A stretch of 8,433 nt of DNA from Bacteroidota bacterium (GCA_947449515.1 CANFSD010000058.1:1-8433); one strand, 5' to 3'. Shown: positions 1 through 6,377, counted from the stretch's first letter. The notes: generated by a model not told the origin, from the letters alone. Program-made: numbers and translations.

Positions 1-800
1 GCTTCTGTCCACATGCTAAACAAAATTACATTGGTATCTAAATTGGCTTGCTTCATTTCCTCCGCAGCATTAGACATCCCTTTAGCTACTGCTTGTCTAA
101 ACAAGGCAACGCCTTCTCCACGCAACAAGGCTGCTTGTTTCTCTGCTTCTGCAGAAATTTTTATGGCATTACCTTCTGCCTCGGCAGCCTTTGTTTTTGT
201 AATTAATAAAGCCTGGCCTTCATTTTCAGCAGCAGCTTTCAAATTGTTTGAAGCAACAACTTTGCTCATGCTCTCTATAATGGCTTGATCAAAAGTAATA
301 TCATTGATTTGCAAATCTTGTAAATGATAGCCCCAAGTAGATAAAGTATGGTCAATTTGATCTTTCACAAAATCAACAATTTCTTTACGTGAAGCCAAAA
401 CCTCTGCTTGTTTTTTTGAAGCAACAAAAGCACGAATACTGCCTTCAATGGTGCGAATCAAAGCTTGCATCAAATCCTTTTCACTAAAAAATTTAAAAGC
501 AACACGTTGAATGGTCTCATCTTCCTGATCCATTACACTAAACAACAACATCGATTTAAAATAAACATTGGCTTGGTCAATGGTTACTGCCTGAAACTCC
601 AATTCTACCGAACGATTTTGAATAGAAATCTTTTTATAAACCTGCTCTATAATTGGAATTTTCAAATTTAAGCCAGGCTGCATAATGCGTTTATATTTTC
701 CAAAAACAGTAATTACCGTTACAGTTCCTTGTTGAACAGTTTGCAAACCACTGAATAAAATCATGGCTACAACTACAAATAAAATTAAAATTACATACAT
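1..800 (-). CDS. SPFH/Band 7 (stomatin-prohibitin-flotillin superfamily) membrane protein, 3'-truncated
   Basis: Reading the minus strand from the ATG at 800-798 gives an open frame of 266 codons that runs off the left edge, so the C-terminus is missing. Residues 1-18 are a hydrophobic N-terminal anchor (MYVILILFVVVAMILF). An SPFH domain follows at about 22-185, with the family-typical VQQGTVTVITVFGKYKRIMQ and PGLNLKIPIIE. Residues 186-245 are an Ala/Glu/Lys-rich coiled coil (AENEGQALLI, EAEGNAIKISAEAEKQAALL) ending in the GEGVALFRQAVAKG stretch seen in stomatin/HIR-type members. Such proteins oligomerise on the membrane and are thought to scaffold microdomains or modulate proteases; this specific function is unknown. 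No in-frame ATG lies upstream before a stop, so the start is well supported. The gene is divergent from the Fe-S operon and has its own promoter match about 45 bases upstream. Confidence 0.93.
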   Translation of the reverse strand, partial: MYVILILFVVVAMILFSGLQTVQQGTVTVITVFGKYKRIMQPGLNLKIPIIEQVYKKISIQNRSVELEFQAVTIDQANVYFKSMLLFSVMDQEDETIQRVAFKFFSEKDLMQALIRTIEGSIRAFVASKKQAEVLASRKEIVDFVKDQIDHTLSTWGYHLQDLQINDITFDQAIIESMSKVVASNNLKAAAENEGQALLITKTKAAEAEGNAIKISAEAEKQAALLRGEGVALFRQAVAKGMSNAAEEMKQANLDTNVILFSMWTE

Positions 801-842
801 AGGTTGAGGGAGTTTAAAGGTGTTTAATAAATAGACCTAAAA

Positions 843-873
843 CAAAACTAACACATTCTGAGCTAGGAACAAG
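843..873 (-). promoter_or_regulatory. Bacteroidota-type promoter for the SPFH gene
   Basis: On the minus strand, TAGTTTTG (850-843) matches the Bacteroidota -7 consensus TAnnTTTG exactly. A cTTG element (873-870) lies 19 bases upstream of it and fits the -33 TTTG/TTG element. Transcription would start near 836-838 and leave a leader of about 36-38 bases before the ATG at 800. The -33 element and the whole spacer lie inside the inverted repeat at 853-883, so a protein bound there would block this promoter. The consensus is established for the phylum; use of this site is inferred. Confidence 0.6.
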
Positions 874-883
874 CTAAGAATGT
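853..883. repeat. Imperfect inverted repeat (operator or RNA hairpin candidate)
   Basis: ACATTCTGAGCT (853-864) and AGCTAAGAATGT (872-883) pair at 11 of 12 positions around a 7-base centre. The element lies between the divergent SPFH and Fe-S genes. It covers the -33 element and most of the spacer of the SPFH promoter, a typical position for a dimeric repressor. If transcription to the right began upstream of it, it could instead form a leader hairpin just before the possible ATG at 898. Neither role is demonstrated. Confidence 0.5.
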
Positions 884-913
884 CACATTAAAAAAAAATG
901 CCTAAAATCCTTT

Positions 914-927
914 TTGGTTCGAACCAA
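914..927. repeat. Perfect 14-bp palindrome TTGGTTCGAACCAA
   Basis: The sequence is perfectly self-complementary. It lies 30 bases before the preferred ATG (958) of the Fe-S membrane protein and overlaps TTTG (913-916), a possible -33 element. A weak -7-like TAATATTG sits at 933-940, but the spacing of 16 is short, so a promoter here is only suggested. Its 10-bp core GGTTCGAACC recurs at 6012-6021 inside the anti-sigma gene, so it may instead be a generally frequent word in this genome. Confidence 0.4.
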
Positions 928-957
928 TTACCTAATATTGTGCTACAAGAAAAGCAT

Positions 958-2271
958 ATGATTTCAAGTATTGTATTTTTGATTCTCACAGGAGTGGCCT
1001 CCTACTTTTTTGCAAAAAACCTAAGTAAAATTAGACGTAATATTTTATTGGGTAAAGACATAGATCTTTCAGATAACAAGCCTCTTCGCTTCAAAACCAT
1101 GCTGGGCGTGGCATTTGGGCAAAGTAAAATGAAGGCAAGGCCCGTGCCTTTTGTTTTGCATTTCATAGTATATGCAGGATTTATCCTCATCAATATTGAG
1201 GTGCTCGAAATACTCATCGATGGGATTTTTGGTACCCACAGAGTCCTGTCTGTTTTCGGACCCATTTACGATATTGCCATTGGCTTTTTTGAAATTCTTG
1301 CATTTGCTGTTTCCATTGCATGTATTATCTTTTTAAGTCGCAGGTATATTTTAAAAATTGCACGCTTTCAAAGCCCAGAATTAAAAGGCTTTGCCAGTAG
1401 AGATGCCGCCACAATTTTGTTTATTGAAATTGTTTTAATGGGCGCATTGCTCAAAATGAATGCAGCAGATCAAATCCTTCAATTAAGAGGTGTTGATCAC
1501 TATATAAATGCCGGTTCATTCCCAATCAGCTCATGGTTGGTTGTGCCTTTTTATAATTGGCTCAACATGAGCAACGCAAGCCTTATTTTACTTGAAAGAA
1601 TTGCCTGGTGGTTCCATATTATTGGTATTTTCTTGTTCATGAATTACCTACCTTTTAGCAAGCATTTCCATATCATTATGGCCTTTCCCAATACATGGTA
1701 TTCTAACCTAAAAGCTAAAGGAGAACTCAATAATATGGCTTCCGTTACGCAAGAGGTTAAGTTAATGCTCGATCCAAGCGCACAAACACCTGAAGGCTAC
1801 CAACCACCAACAAGTTTTGGTGTAAAAGATGTAACAGACCTTACCTGGAAAAATTTAATGGATGCCTATACCTGCACAGAATGCGGTAGATGCACAAGTG
1901 TTTGTCCGCAAAACCAAACAGGTAAAACCTTATCGCCACGCAAAGTGATGATGGATACACGCGACCGTTTGGAAGAAGTAGGTAAAAATATAGATGCCAA
2001 TAAAGGAACATTTGTAGACGACAGTAAAAACCTCCACTCCTATATTTCTGAAGCAGAATTATGGGCATGTAATACCTGTAATGCCTGCGTTGAGGCTTGT
2101 CCAGTAAACATAAACCCTATGGAAATTATTGTAGAAATGCGCCGCTATAAAGTAATGGAACAAAGCGCCGCTCCTGCTGCAATAAACAATATGTTTAGCA
2201 ATATGGAAAACAACCAAGCACCATGGCAATTCTCGCCAATGGACCGCGCCAATTGGACACAAGAAGATTAA
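958..2271 (+). CDS. Membrane-bound [4Fe-4S] protein, HdrE/NarI-like domain fused to an HdrC-like ferredoxin domain
   Basis: Probable quinone-linked electron-transfer subunit of a heterodisulfide-reductase-like complex in the inner membrane. With the start at 958 it has 437 residues. Hydrophobic helices lie at about 2-18, 64-86, 105-127, 150-166 and 212-232. Histidines 68 (VLHFIVYAGF) and 220 or 236/238 (WWFHIIGIF, SKHFHI) are possible haem b ligands, as in NarI-type domains; that assignment is inferred. The soluble C-terminus carries two ferredoxin motifs, CTECGRCTSVCP (Cys 306, 309, 312, 316) and CNTCNACVEACP (Cys 371, 374, 377, 381). An in-frame ATG at 898 would add 20 residues. I prefer 958 because the protein then begins directly at the first membrane helix, as I recall for relatives, and because the 20 residues overlap a palindrome and a possible promoter. 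The stop is doubled (TAATAA). The HdrB-like partner starts 32 bases downstream, presumably in the same operon. Confidence 0.9.
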   Translation: MISSIVFLILTGVASYFFAKNLSKIRRNILLGKDIDLSDNKPLRFKTMLGVAFGQSKMKARPVPFVLHFIVYAGFILINIEVLEILIDGIFGTHRVLSVFGPIYDIAIGFFEILAFAVSIACIIFLSRRYILKIARFQSPELKGFASRDAATILFIEIVLMGALLKMNAADQILQLRGVDHYINAGSFPISSWLVVPFYNWLNMSNASLILLERIAWWFHIIGIFLFMNYLPFSKHFHIIMAFPNTWYSNLKAKGELNNMASVTQEVKLMLDPSAQTPEGYQPPTSFGVKDVTDLTWKNLMDAYTCTECGRCTSVCPQNQTGKTLSPRKVMMDTRDRLEEVGKNIDANKGTFVDDSKNLHSYISEAELWACNTCNACVEACPVNINPMEIIVEMRRYKVMEQSAAPAAINNMFSNMENNQAPWQFSPMDRANWTQED

Positions 2272-2303
2272 TAAATTAATAGCGTAAAGTAAATATTATT
2301 TGT

Positions 2304-3092
2304 ATGAGCGAATTTAAAGTGCGTACCATGGCCACATTGGCCGCTGCAGGCGAAGAAGCAGAAATACTTTTCTGGGTAGGCTGCGCAGGTAGTTTTGACG
2401 AACGTGCACAAAAAATAACCAAGGCTGTGGCAAAAATTTTGCATGCTGCAAACCTCCAATTTGCCATTCTTGGAACAGAAGAAGCCTGCACCGGAGACCC
2501 CGCCAAACGCGCTGGAAACGAGTTTCTATTTCAAATGATGGCCATGCAAAATATTGAAACATTAAACGCTTACGGCATCAAAAAAATTGTTACGGCTTGT
2601 CCGCATTGCTTCAATACCCTCAAAAATGAATATCCTGCATTAGGCGGTAACTATGAAGTATTGCACCATACTACACTTATCAATCAATTATTAAATGATG
2701 GAAAAATAGCCATCAAAGGTGGCGCCTTCAAGGGTCAAAGAATTACCTACCATGATAGCTGCTATTTAGGCAGAGCAAATGATATTTATGAAGCACCACG
2801 CGAAATAATTGAAAAATTAGATGCCGCTTTGATTGAAATGAAACGCAGCAAAGCAAACGGTTTATGTTGCGGTGCTGGCGGGGCTCAAATGTTTAAAGAG
2901 GCAGAAGAAGGCAGCAAAGAAGTAAATATTGAGCGCGCAGACGATATTCTAGAAACCAATTCAAATGTGGTAGCTTCTGCCTGTCCTTTCTGTATGACCA
3001 TGCTCAGAGATGGTGTTAAACACCATAACAAGGAAGCAGAAATAGACGTAAAAGACTTGGCAGAATTAGTTGCAAATGCAATGGATTTATAG
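2304..3092 (+). CDS. CCG-domain (HdrB/GlpC-like) Fe-S oxidoreductase subunit
   Basis: Soluble 262-residue protein with two cysteine-rich CCG modules, the type that binds the catalytic cluster in HdrB/HdrD, GlpC, LutA and DsrK. Module 1 uses Cys27 (FWVGCAGS), Cys62 (EEACTGDP) and Cys99/102 (TACPHC). Module 2 uses Cys153 (HDSCYLGR), Cys188/189 (GLCCGAGG) and Cys227/230 (SACPFC). Module 2 fits C-x34-CCG-x36/37-CxxC. Module 1 has a single Cys where the CCG pair is expected; I recall CTGD(P) as common in this subfamily, so this is probably not decay. Together with the upstream membrane protein it makes up the parts of an HdrDE-like complex split differently: HdrE+HdrC fused, HdrB separate. The electron donor/acceptor pair is unknown; menaquinone at the membrane side and a thiol/disulfide or metabolite at this subunit is the likely scheme. 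The ATG at 2304 gives the expected short N-terminus before FWVGC. Confidence 0.92.
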   Translation: MSEFKVRTMATLAAAGEEAEILFWVGCAGSFDERAQKITKAVAKILHAANLQFAILGTEEACTGDPAKRAGNEFLFQMMAMQNIETLNAYGIKKIVTACPHCFNTLKNEYPALGGNYEVLHHTTLINQLLNDGKIAIKGGAFKGQRITYHDSCYLGRANDIYEAPREIIEKLDAALIEMKRSKANGLCCGAGGAQMFKEAEEGSKEVNIERADDILETNSNVVASACPFCMTMLRDGVKHHNKEAEIDVKDLAELVANAMDL

Positions 3093-3105
3093 GCAAAAAA
3101 CCTAT
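3089..3105. terminator. Weak hairpin between convergent genes
   Basis: ATAGG (3089-3093) and CCTAT (3101-3105) can pair around a CAAAAAA loop, exactly between the stop of the CCG-domain gene and the stop of the DUF962 gene facing it. Because the genes converge, one short hairpin could act in both directions. The stem is only 5 bp and no clear U tract follows, so a terminator role is weakly supported. Confidence 0.25.
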
Positions 3106-3419
3106 TAATTATCTATACGTTCTTTTCCTGCTACTATTTCAAAATAGAGTCTAAAATCTCCTAACAAACTGTATAGCGGATACTGAAACGTTGCGGGTTT
3201 GTTTTTCTCGTAAAAATAGTGCCCAACCCATGCAAAGCCATAGCCAGCAAGCGGACAAAGCCACAATATTTCAATTTTATGAAATAGAAATGCACCCATC
3301 AAAAACACAAAAAACAAAGTAGTGCCTATTACATGCAATAACCTGCAATTCTTGTTTTGGTGCTCACTTAAATAGTAAGGATAAAATTCAGCGAAATTCT
3401 TGTATTTTTTTGTTTGCAT
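3105..3419 (-). CDS. DUF962 / Mpo1-like membrane protein
   Basis: Small protein of 104 residues, full length for short bacterial members of the DUF962 (YGL010w/Mpo1-like) family. Signature stretches are FAEFYPYYLSEHQNKNCRLLHVIGT (about 9-33) and GYGFAWVGHYFYEKNKPATF (59-78), followed by YPLYSLLGDFRLY. Two membrane helices are expected at about 29-47 and 50-68. Histidines 20, 29 and 67 are the obvious candidate metal ligands. Yeast Mpo1 is an Fe(II)-dependent dioxygenase that removes one carbon from 2-hydroxy fatty acids (alpha-oxidation); transfer of that activity here is inference. Its ATG shares one base with the TAA of the lipoprotein gene just upstream (TAATG), so the two are probably translationally coupled. 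It is convergent with the Fe-S operon. Confidence 0.88.
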   Translation of the reverse strand: MQTKKYKNFAEFYPYYLSEHQNKNCRLLHVIGTTLFFVFLMGAFLFHKIEILWLCPLAGYGFAWVGHYFYEKNKPATFQYPLYSLLGDFRLYFEIVAGKERIDN

Positions 3420-3931
3420 TATTTTTCATCGTTTATACTTGAAAGCATATATTTTATTACCCCCTTGCTTCTAAATAAATCTCTTCTAAAGTCGTAAAAA
3501 TAGTATAAATCATACTTATCCTCCCAAACCAAATGAGAGGTTTTAATATGGTGGGCCTCCATGCGCAAATTTAAACACGGACTTACCCTGCTATAATTAT
3601 AGTTAAACTGGCTTTTGCCAATATTGTAATAGGCCAATCCGTGGTTAAGCGAAGAGTCTAACAACATCTCTAATATCACCTCATATTGTGGGTTTTTGAT
3701 TGTATAATGGTAGCCTTCTTTCTCTAATCGTTTAATAGCATAATTGGTAATTTCCAATTCAAAATTAGGGTTCAAAGCACTCGGGCTCAAATTCACCAAT
3801 TTAAAGCATACTGTCCCCCTTTTCATGGGTGCATTTACCTTTTTTCTATAGGTATAACGCTCGCTACATGCATTTAGTAAACAAATACAAGCTATAACAA
3901 AAAAACACCTAAAAATTGCGCGTAAATCCAT
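3419..3931 (-). CDS. Putative lipoprotein of unknown function
   Basis: A 170-residue protein with a lipoprotein-type N-terminus: a hydrophobic stretch at 6-19 (IFRCFFVIACICLL) and a lipobox LLNAC with Cys22 as the likely lipidated residue; Asn at -2 is slightly unusual. The mature part has no motif I can assign firmly. Its pattern, a repeated-polar start, an NYAIKRLEKEGYHY helix (63-76), NPQYEVILEML (80-90), then beta-rich tyrosine-rich segments and a late LVWEDKYDLYY (134-144), resembles envelope lipoproteins of the DUF4136 kind, but this is only a resemblance. It lies 71 bases downstream of the CoA-transferase gene and overlaps the DUF962 gene by one base, so it is probably cotranscribed with DUF962 and possibly with the CoA-transferase. 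Confidence 0.78.
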   Translation of the reverse strand: MDLRAIFRCFFVIACICLLNACSERYTYRKKVNAPMKRGTVCFKLVNLSPSALNPNFELEITNYAIKRLEKEGYHYTIKNPQYEVILEMLLDSSLNHGLAYYNIGKSQFNYNYSRVSPCLNLRMEAHHIKTSHLVWEDKYDLYYFYDFRRDLFRSKGVIKYMLSSINDEK

Positions 3932-3987
3932 GAATTGTCTTCATCCAAATCTCGACAAATTTCATGAATTGCAAACTACCCTGGCGC

Positions 3988-4006
3988 GTAAAAGGGAAAC
4001 TTTTAC
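3988..4006 (-). terminator. Perfect 7-bp hairpin at the CoA-transferase stop codon
   Basis: GTAAAAG (3988-3994) and CTTTTAC (4000-4006) pair perfectly around a 5-base loop and include the TAA of the CoA-transferase gene (4005-4003). The minus-strand transcript continues into a GC-containing stretch rather than a U tract, so it is a poor intrinsic terminator. It could protect the 3' end or attenuate transcription into the lipoprotein gene. Confidence 0.3.
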
Positions 4007-5283
4007 TTCAAGAAACGCTCAAAAGTTGCGCGCTCCAACATTTCTCTGTCATCCGGATGCGCAATACTGGTGAGCATCTCCGCCCTTTGCTCCATGTTTT
4101 TGCCATATAAATTTACTGCACCATATTCTGTTACTACCCAATGAATATGCCCACGCGTTGTAACAACTCCCGCTCCTAGTTTTAAAACAGGGGTAATCCT
4201 TGAAATGCCTTTTTTGGTTCGAGACGGCAACGCTATAATTGGCTTACCTCCCTCAGAAAGTGCTGCACCTCTAATAAAATCCATTTGCCCTCCAATCCCA
4301 GAAAATTGATACATGCCAATTGAATCGGCACAAACCTGACCCGTTATATCAATCTCTATTGCACTATTAATAGCCGTAACCTTTGGATTTAAACTCAAGA
4401 TCCTTGGATCATTTACATAACTAATATCCATCCCTTTTACAATGGGATTGTCATCAACAAAATCATATAAACGCCTACTTCCAATTAAAAAGCCAGTTAC
4501 ACAATAGCCGTTCACAATCTTCTTCTGACTATTATTAATAATTCCCTTTTGGATCAAACTAATAGCCCCATCCGAAAACATCTCTGTATGTAAACCCAAG
4601 TTTCTGTGTGAATGTAAATTGCGCAAAACATTGTCGGGTATGGTTCCAATACCCAATTGTAGCGTTGCACCATCCTCCACTAACTCGGCAACGTTTCTAC
4701 CTATTTGCTCGCATTCCGGGTCACTGCTATCAGAATAACTAACTTCTGGCAAAGCATCTGTTACTTCAACTGCATAATCTATCATTGAAAAAGGTATAAA
4801 CGCATCCCCATGTACCCGCGGCATATTGGGGTTAATTTGTGCTATAATTATTTTAGCCTTATAAGCTGCTGCGCGTGCAATGTCAACAGAGGTGCCCAAA
4901 CTCACAAAGCCATGCTTATCTGGTGGCGAAACATGTAATAAAGCTATATCTAATGGCAGGTAATCCTCGTTGAAAAGTTTTGGAATTTCACTTAAAAAAA
5001 CTGGCACATAATCACCCCTATTAGAATTAACCGCTTGTCGAACCGATTCAGAAACAAACAAAGAATTGATGAAAAAATGCCCCTCTAAAGCAGGATCATT
5101 TAAATCAAAACCCAAGGTGCTTATGCTTACTAACTCAACTTTCCTGAGCTCTTCCTTTCTATCCATTAAGGCTTGAACCAAGGAAATAGGTGTGGCAGCA
5201 CTACCGTGTATAAAAACTCTATTGTTAGATTGGATATGCCTTACGGCCTCTTGTGCGCTTACAAATTTCGTTTGCTTAATCAT
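4003..5283 (-). CDS. Acetyl-CoA hydrolase/transferase family CoA-transferase
   Basis: A complete 426-residue enzyme of the acetyl-CoA hydrolase/4-hydroxybutyrate CoA-transferase family. It would move CoA between an acyl-CoA and a carboxylate such as acetate in the cytoplasm. The N-terminal domain covers about 1-200, with DRVFVGG-like NNRVFIHGSA (20-29) and HVSPPDKHGFVSLG (117-130). The C-terminal domain carries LGIGTIPDNVL (210-220), then GLHTEMFSDG (230-239) where Glu234 is the catalytic glutamate that forms the CoA thioester. ITGQVCADSIG (313-323), SGIGGQMDFIRGA (328-340) and VTEYGAVNLYGK (384-395) complete the signature. The GIGGQ and TEMFSDG stretches look like AbfT-type transferases, so a true hydrolase is less likely; the acyl substrate cannot be read from sequence. 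The start fits the family N-terminus, and a consensus promoter ends only a few bases before the ATG. Confidence 0.93.
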   Translation of the reverse strand: MIKQTKFVSAQEAVRHIQSNNRVFIHGSAATPISLVQALMDRKEELRKVELVSISTLGFDLNDPALEGHFFINSLFVSESVRQAVNSNRGDYVPVFLSEIPKLFNEDYLPLDIALLHVSPPDKHGFVSLGTSVDIARAAAYKAKIIIAQINPNMPRVHGDAFIPFSMIDYAVEVTDALPEVSYSDSSDPECEQIGRNVAELVEDGATLQLGIGTIPDNVLRNLHSHRNLGLHTEMFSDGAISLIQKGIINNSQKKIVNGYCVTGFLIGSRRLYDFVDDNPIVKGMDISYVNDPRILSLNPKVTAINSAIEIDITGQVCADSIGMYQFSGIGGQMDFIRGAALSEGGKPIIALPSRTKKGISRITPVLKLGAGVVTTRGHIHWVVTEYGAVNLYGKNMEQRAEMLTSIAHPDDREMLERATFERFLK

Positions 5284-5287
5284 ACCG

Positions 5288-5320
5288 CAAATATACTTTC
5301 ATGCCCAGGCGCACTGCAAA
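5288..5320 (-). promoter_or_regulatory. Consensus Bacteroidota promoter for the CoA-transferase, probably leaderless
   Basis: On the minus strand, TTTG (5320-5317) and TATATTTG (5295-5288) match -33 TTTG and -7 TAnnTTTG exactly, with a 21-base spacer. The G of the -7 motif is only 4 bases before the ATG (5283-5281), so transcription would start at or next to the start codon. This implies a leaderless or nearly leaderless mRNA. Use of the site is inferred. Confidence 0.65.
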
Positions 5321-5330
5321 AATAATTATA

Positions 5331-5364
5331 TGATTTTTGTCCGTTAGTAAACCATCAAAAATCA
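5331..5364 (-). terminator. AT-rich hairpin after the Spy-like gene
   Basis: TGATTTTTG (5331-5339) and CAAAAATCA (5356-5364) form a perfect 9-bp stem with a 16-base loop, beginning 3 bases after the TAA of the Spy-like gene on the minus strand. It lies just before the CoA-transferase promoter and would separate the sigma operon from that gene. The stem is AT-rich and the loop is large; AUUAUUUUU follows on the transcript. Moderate to weak terminator candidate. Confidence 0.4.
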
Positions 5365-5367
5365 AAT

Positions 5368-5820
5368 TTAATTGTCACGTTGTTCTTTCAATTTTTTGAG
5401 CAACTCGCGTTTAAAGGCCTGCTCTGCTACAAATAGTTTTACAACTTTTTGTGCGGGTAAAACCTTCTTAAATTCCGCCGTATATTTCTTTATTATTTCT
5501 AATTCTGCAGACCTGTTAGCAATCATCTCATTCAGCGCTTTTTCTGCTTCTGCATCGGTCATATTTTCCATGTCGCCGGCATCCTCCATTGCCCTTGCCC
5601 TATTGCCCTTGCGCACCTTTTCCATCTCATCATTAAACCTATTGTAAACAGGCCAAAACTTCTGGGCTTCCTCCGGTGTAAGGTTCAATCTTTGTGTAAT
5701 AAAACCAATTTTCATGGCCTCAATTTTTTCTCTTCGTTGACCGCCGCCACCCTTTTGTGCCAGCGCCAATCCAATACTTCCAACTACTAAAAATAATAGC
5801 AATGTTATTTTCCTTTTCAT
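5368..5820 (-). CDS. Periplasmic Spy/CpxP-like protein, predicted sensor of the ECF system
   Basis: A 150-residue exported protein. The signal peptide (1-21, KRKITLLLFLVVGSIGLALA) is probably cut before Gln22, followed by a Gly-rich linker KGGGGQRR. The rest is helical and strongly charged. LTPEEAQKFWPVYN (47-60) is an LTxxQ-like element, and LPAQKVVKLFVAEQAFKREL (121-140) is its second, divergent counterpart, as in Spy/CpxP/CnrX relatives. CnrX-type proteins sense metals and CpxP/Spy bind misfolded proteins; in Bacteroidota this family is often named sensor of ECF-type sigma factor. No Cys and no His are present, so direct metal binding like CnrX is doubtful. Its ATG lies 12 bases after the anti-sigma stop, as the last gene of the sigma operon, which supports a role in signalling to the anti-sigma protein. 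Confidence 0.88.
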   Translation of the reverse strand: MKRKITLLLFLVVGSIGLALAQKGGGGQRREKIEAMKIGFITQRLNLTPEEAQKFWPVYNRFNDEMEKVRKGNRARAMEDAGDMENMTDAEAEKALNEMIANRSAELEIIKKYTAEFKKVLPAQKVVKLFVAEQAFKRELLKKLKEQRDN

Positions 5821-5832
5821 ACGCTTTCCTAC

Positions 5833-6354
5833 TTATAATTCATCCATTATTATCGCATCTTCCAAATCACTGTTTAGTACATCTAAACTGCTTGTATCAC
5901 TCATCATGTTTAATTTTTCAAGCTCAGAACACCAACCCGCCTCACACAAAAGCTCTTCACTTAAATCACCTTCATTTAATTGTTCCGCAATTTCATCTGC
6001 GCTTATTTTGGGGTTCGAACCATGTGTTTGTGTTAACCTTGATTCATACAAAAATAGACCAAAAACTAAAAATACACTTGCCGCCAAACCAAACCACTTA
6101 ATAGCCGGTTTAAAATGAATAGAAATTTGTTTTGCCTCAGTTTGGCCCACCTTTGAAACAAGGAGGGAATGTAGCTCCGAAAAATAGGCATCTGGCACTA
6201 CAAACCCATCCTTGGGGTTTGGGGTAAAGGCAATTTCTTCTTCCTGAATTAAGCGCATTTCAAGCTCAGAAAAATAATGCGTGGGCACAGTAAAACCTCC
6301 CTGCAAAGGCAAGGCCCTTAAATATTTTTCGCTATTGTAAATCTCTTGATCCAT
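5833..6354 (-). CDS. Single-pass anti-sigma-like membrane protein with repeated FxVPxxYFSEL motif
   Basis: A 173-residue protein between an ECF sigma factor and a Spy-like sensor, which is the basis for calling it an anti-sigma factor. The start is taken as the ATG at 6354; a GTG directly before it (6357) would add one residue. The cytoplasmic N-terminus (1-85) carries two copies of one motif 30 residues apart, FTVPTHYFSEL (21-31) and FVVPDAYFSEL (51-61). A membrane helix spans about 87-104 (WFGLAASVFLVFGLFLYE). The C-terminal part, predicted periplasmic, is acidic and has a Cys pair in LLCEAGWCSEL (Cys137, Cys142). The classic zinc anti-sigma motif HxxxCxxC is absent. I recall FxVPxxYFxxL as recurring in Bacteroidota anti-sigma-like proteins, often in two copies. 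The sigma-binding role of the repeats and a redox or metal role of the Cys pair are inferences. Confidence 0.82.
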   Translation of the reverse strand: MDQEIYNSEKYLRALPLQGGFTVPTHYFSELEMRLIQEEEIAFTPNPKDGFVVPDAYFSELHSLLVSKVGQTEAKQISIHFKPAIKWFGLAASVFLVFGLFLYESRLTQTHGSNPKISADEIAEQLNEGDLSEELLCEAGWCSELEKLNMMSDTSSLDVLNSDLEDAIIMDEL

Positions 6355-6377
6355 CACTTTATTGATTACTAATTTTC

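Noticed and set aside
13..671. Open frames on the plus strand
   Set aside because: They lie antisense to the SPFH gene, whose minus-strand frame has clear family motifs through this whole stretch.
916..925. GGTTCGAACC as the T-arm of a tRNA
   Set aside because: There is no acceptor stem, anticodon arm or D-arm around this copy or the one at 6012-6021.
1002..2562. Several minus-strand frames across the Fe-S operon
   Set aside because: They are antisense shadows of two genes with well-defined cysteine motifs and have no recognisable protein features.
3929..3971. Direct repeat CATGAATTG (3929-3937 and 3963-3971)
   Set aside because: Two 9-base copies 34 bases apart, one overlapping a start codon; too short and too few to be more than chance.
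3961..3980. Possible promoter before the lipoprotein gene (TAGTTTGC on the minus strand)
   Set aside because: It has two mismatches to TAnnTTTG and no -33 partner at suitable spacing.
911..4222. Shared 12-mer TTTTTGGTTCGA at 911-922 and 4211-4222
   Set aside because: The second copy encodes conserved residues of the CoA-transferase; apart from the TTCGA core it is probably coincidence.
5757..6118. Plus-strand open frames over the Spy-like and anti-sigma genes
   Set aside because: Low-complexity shadows antisense to real genes in a consistent operon.
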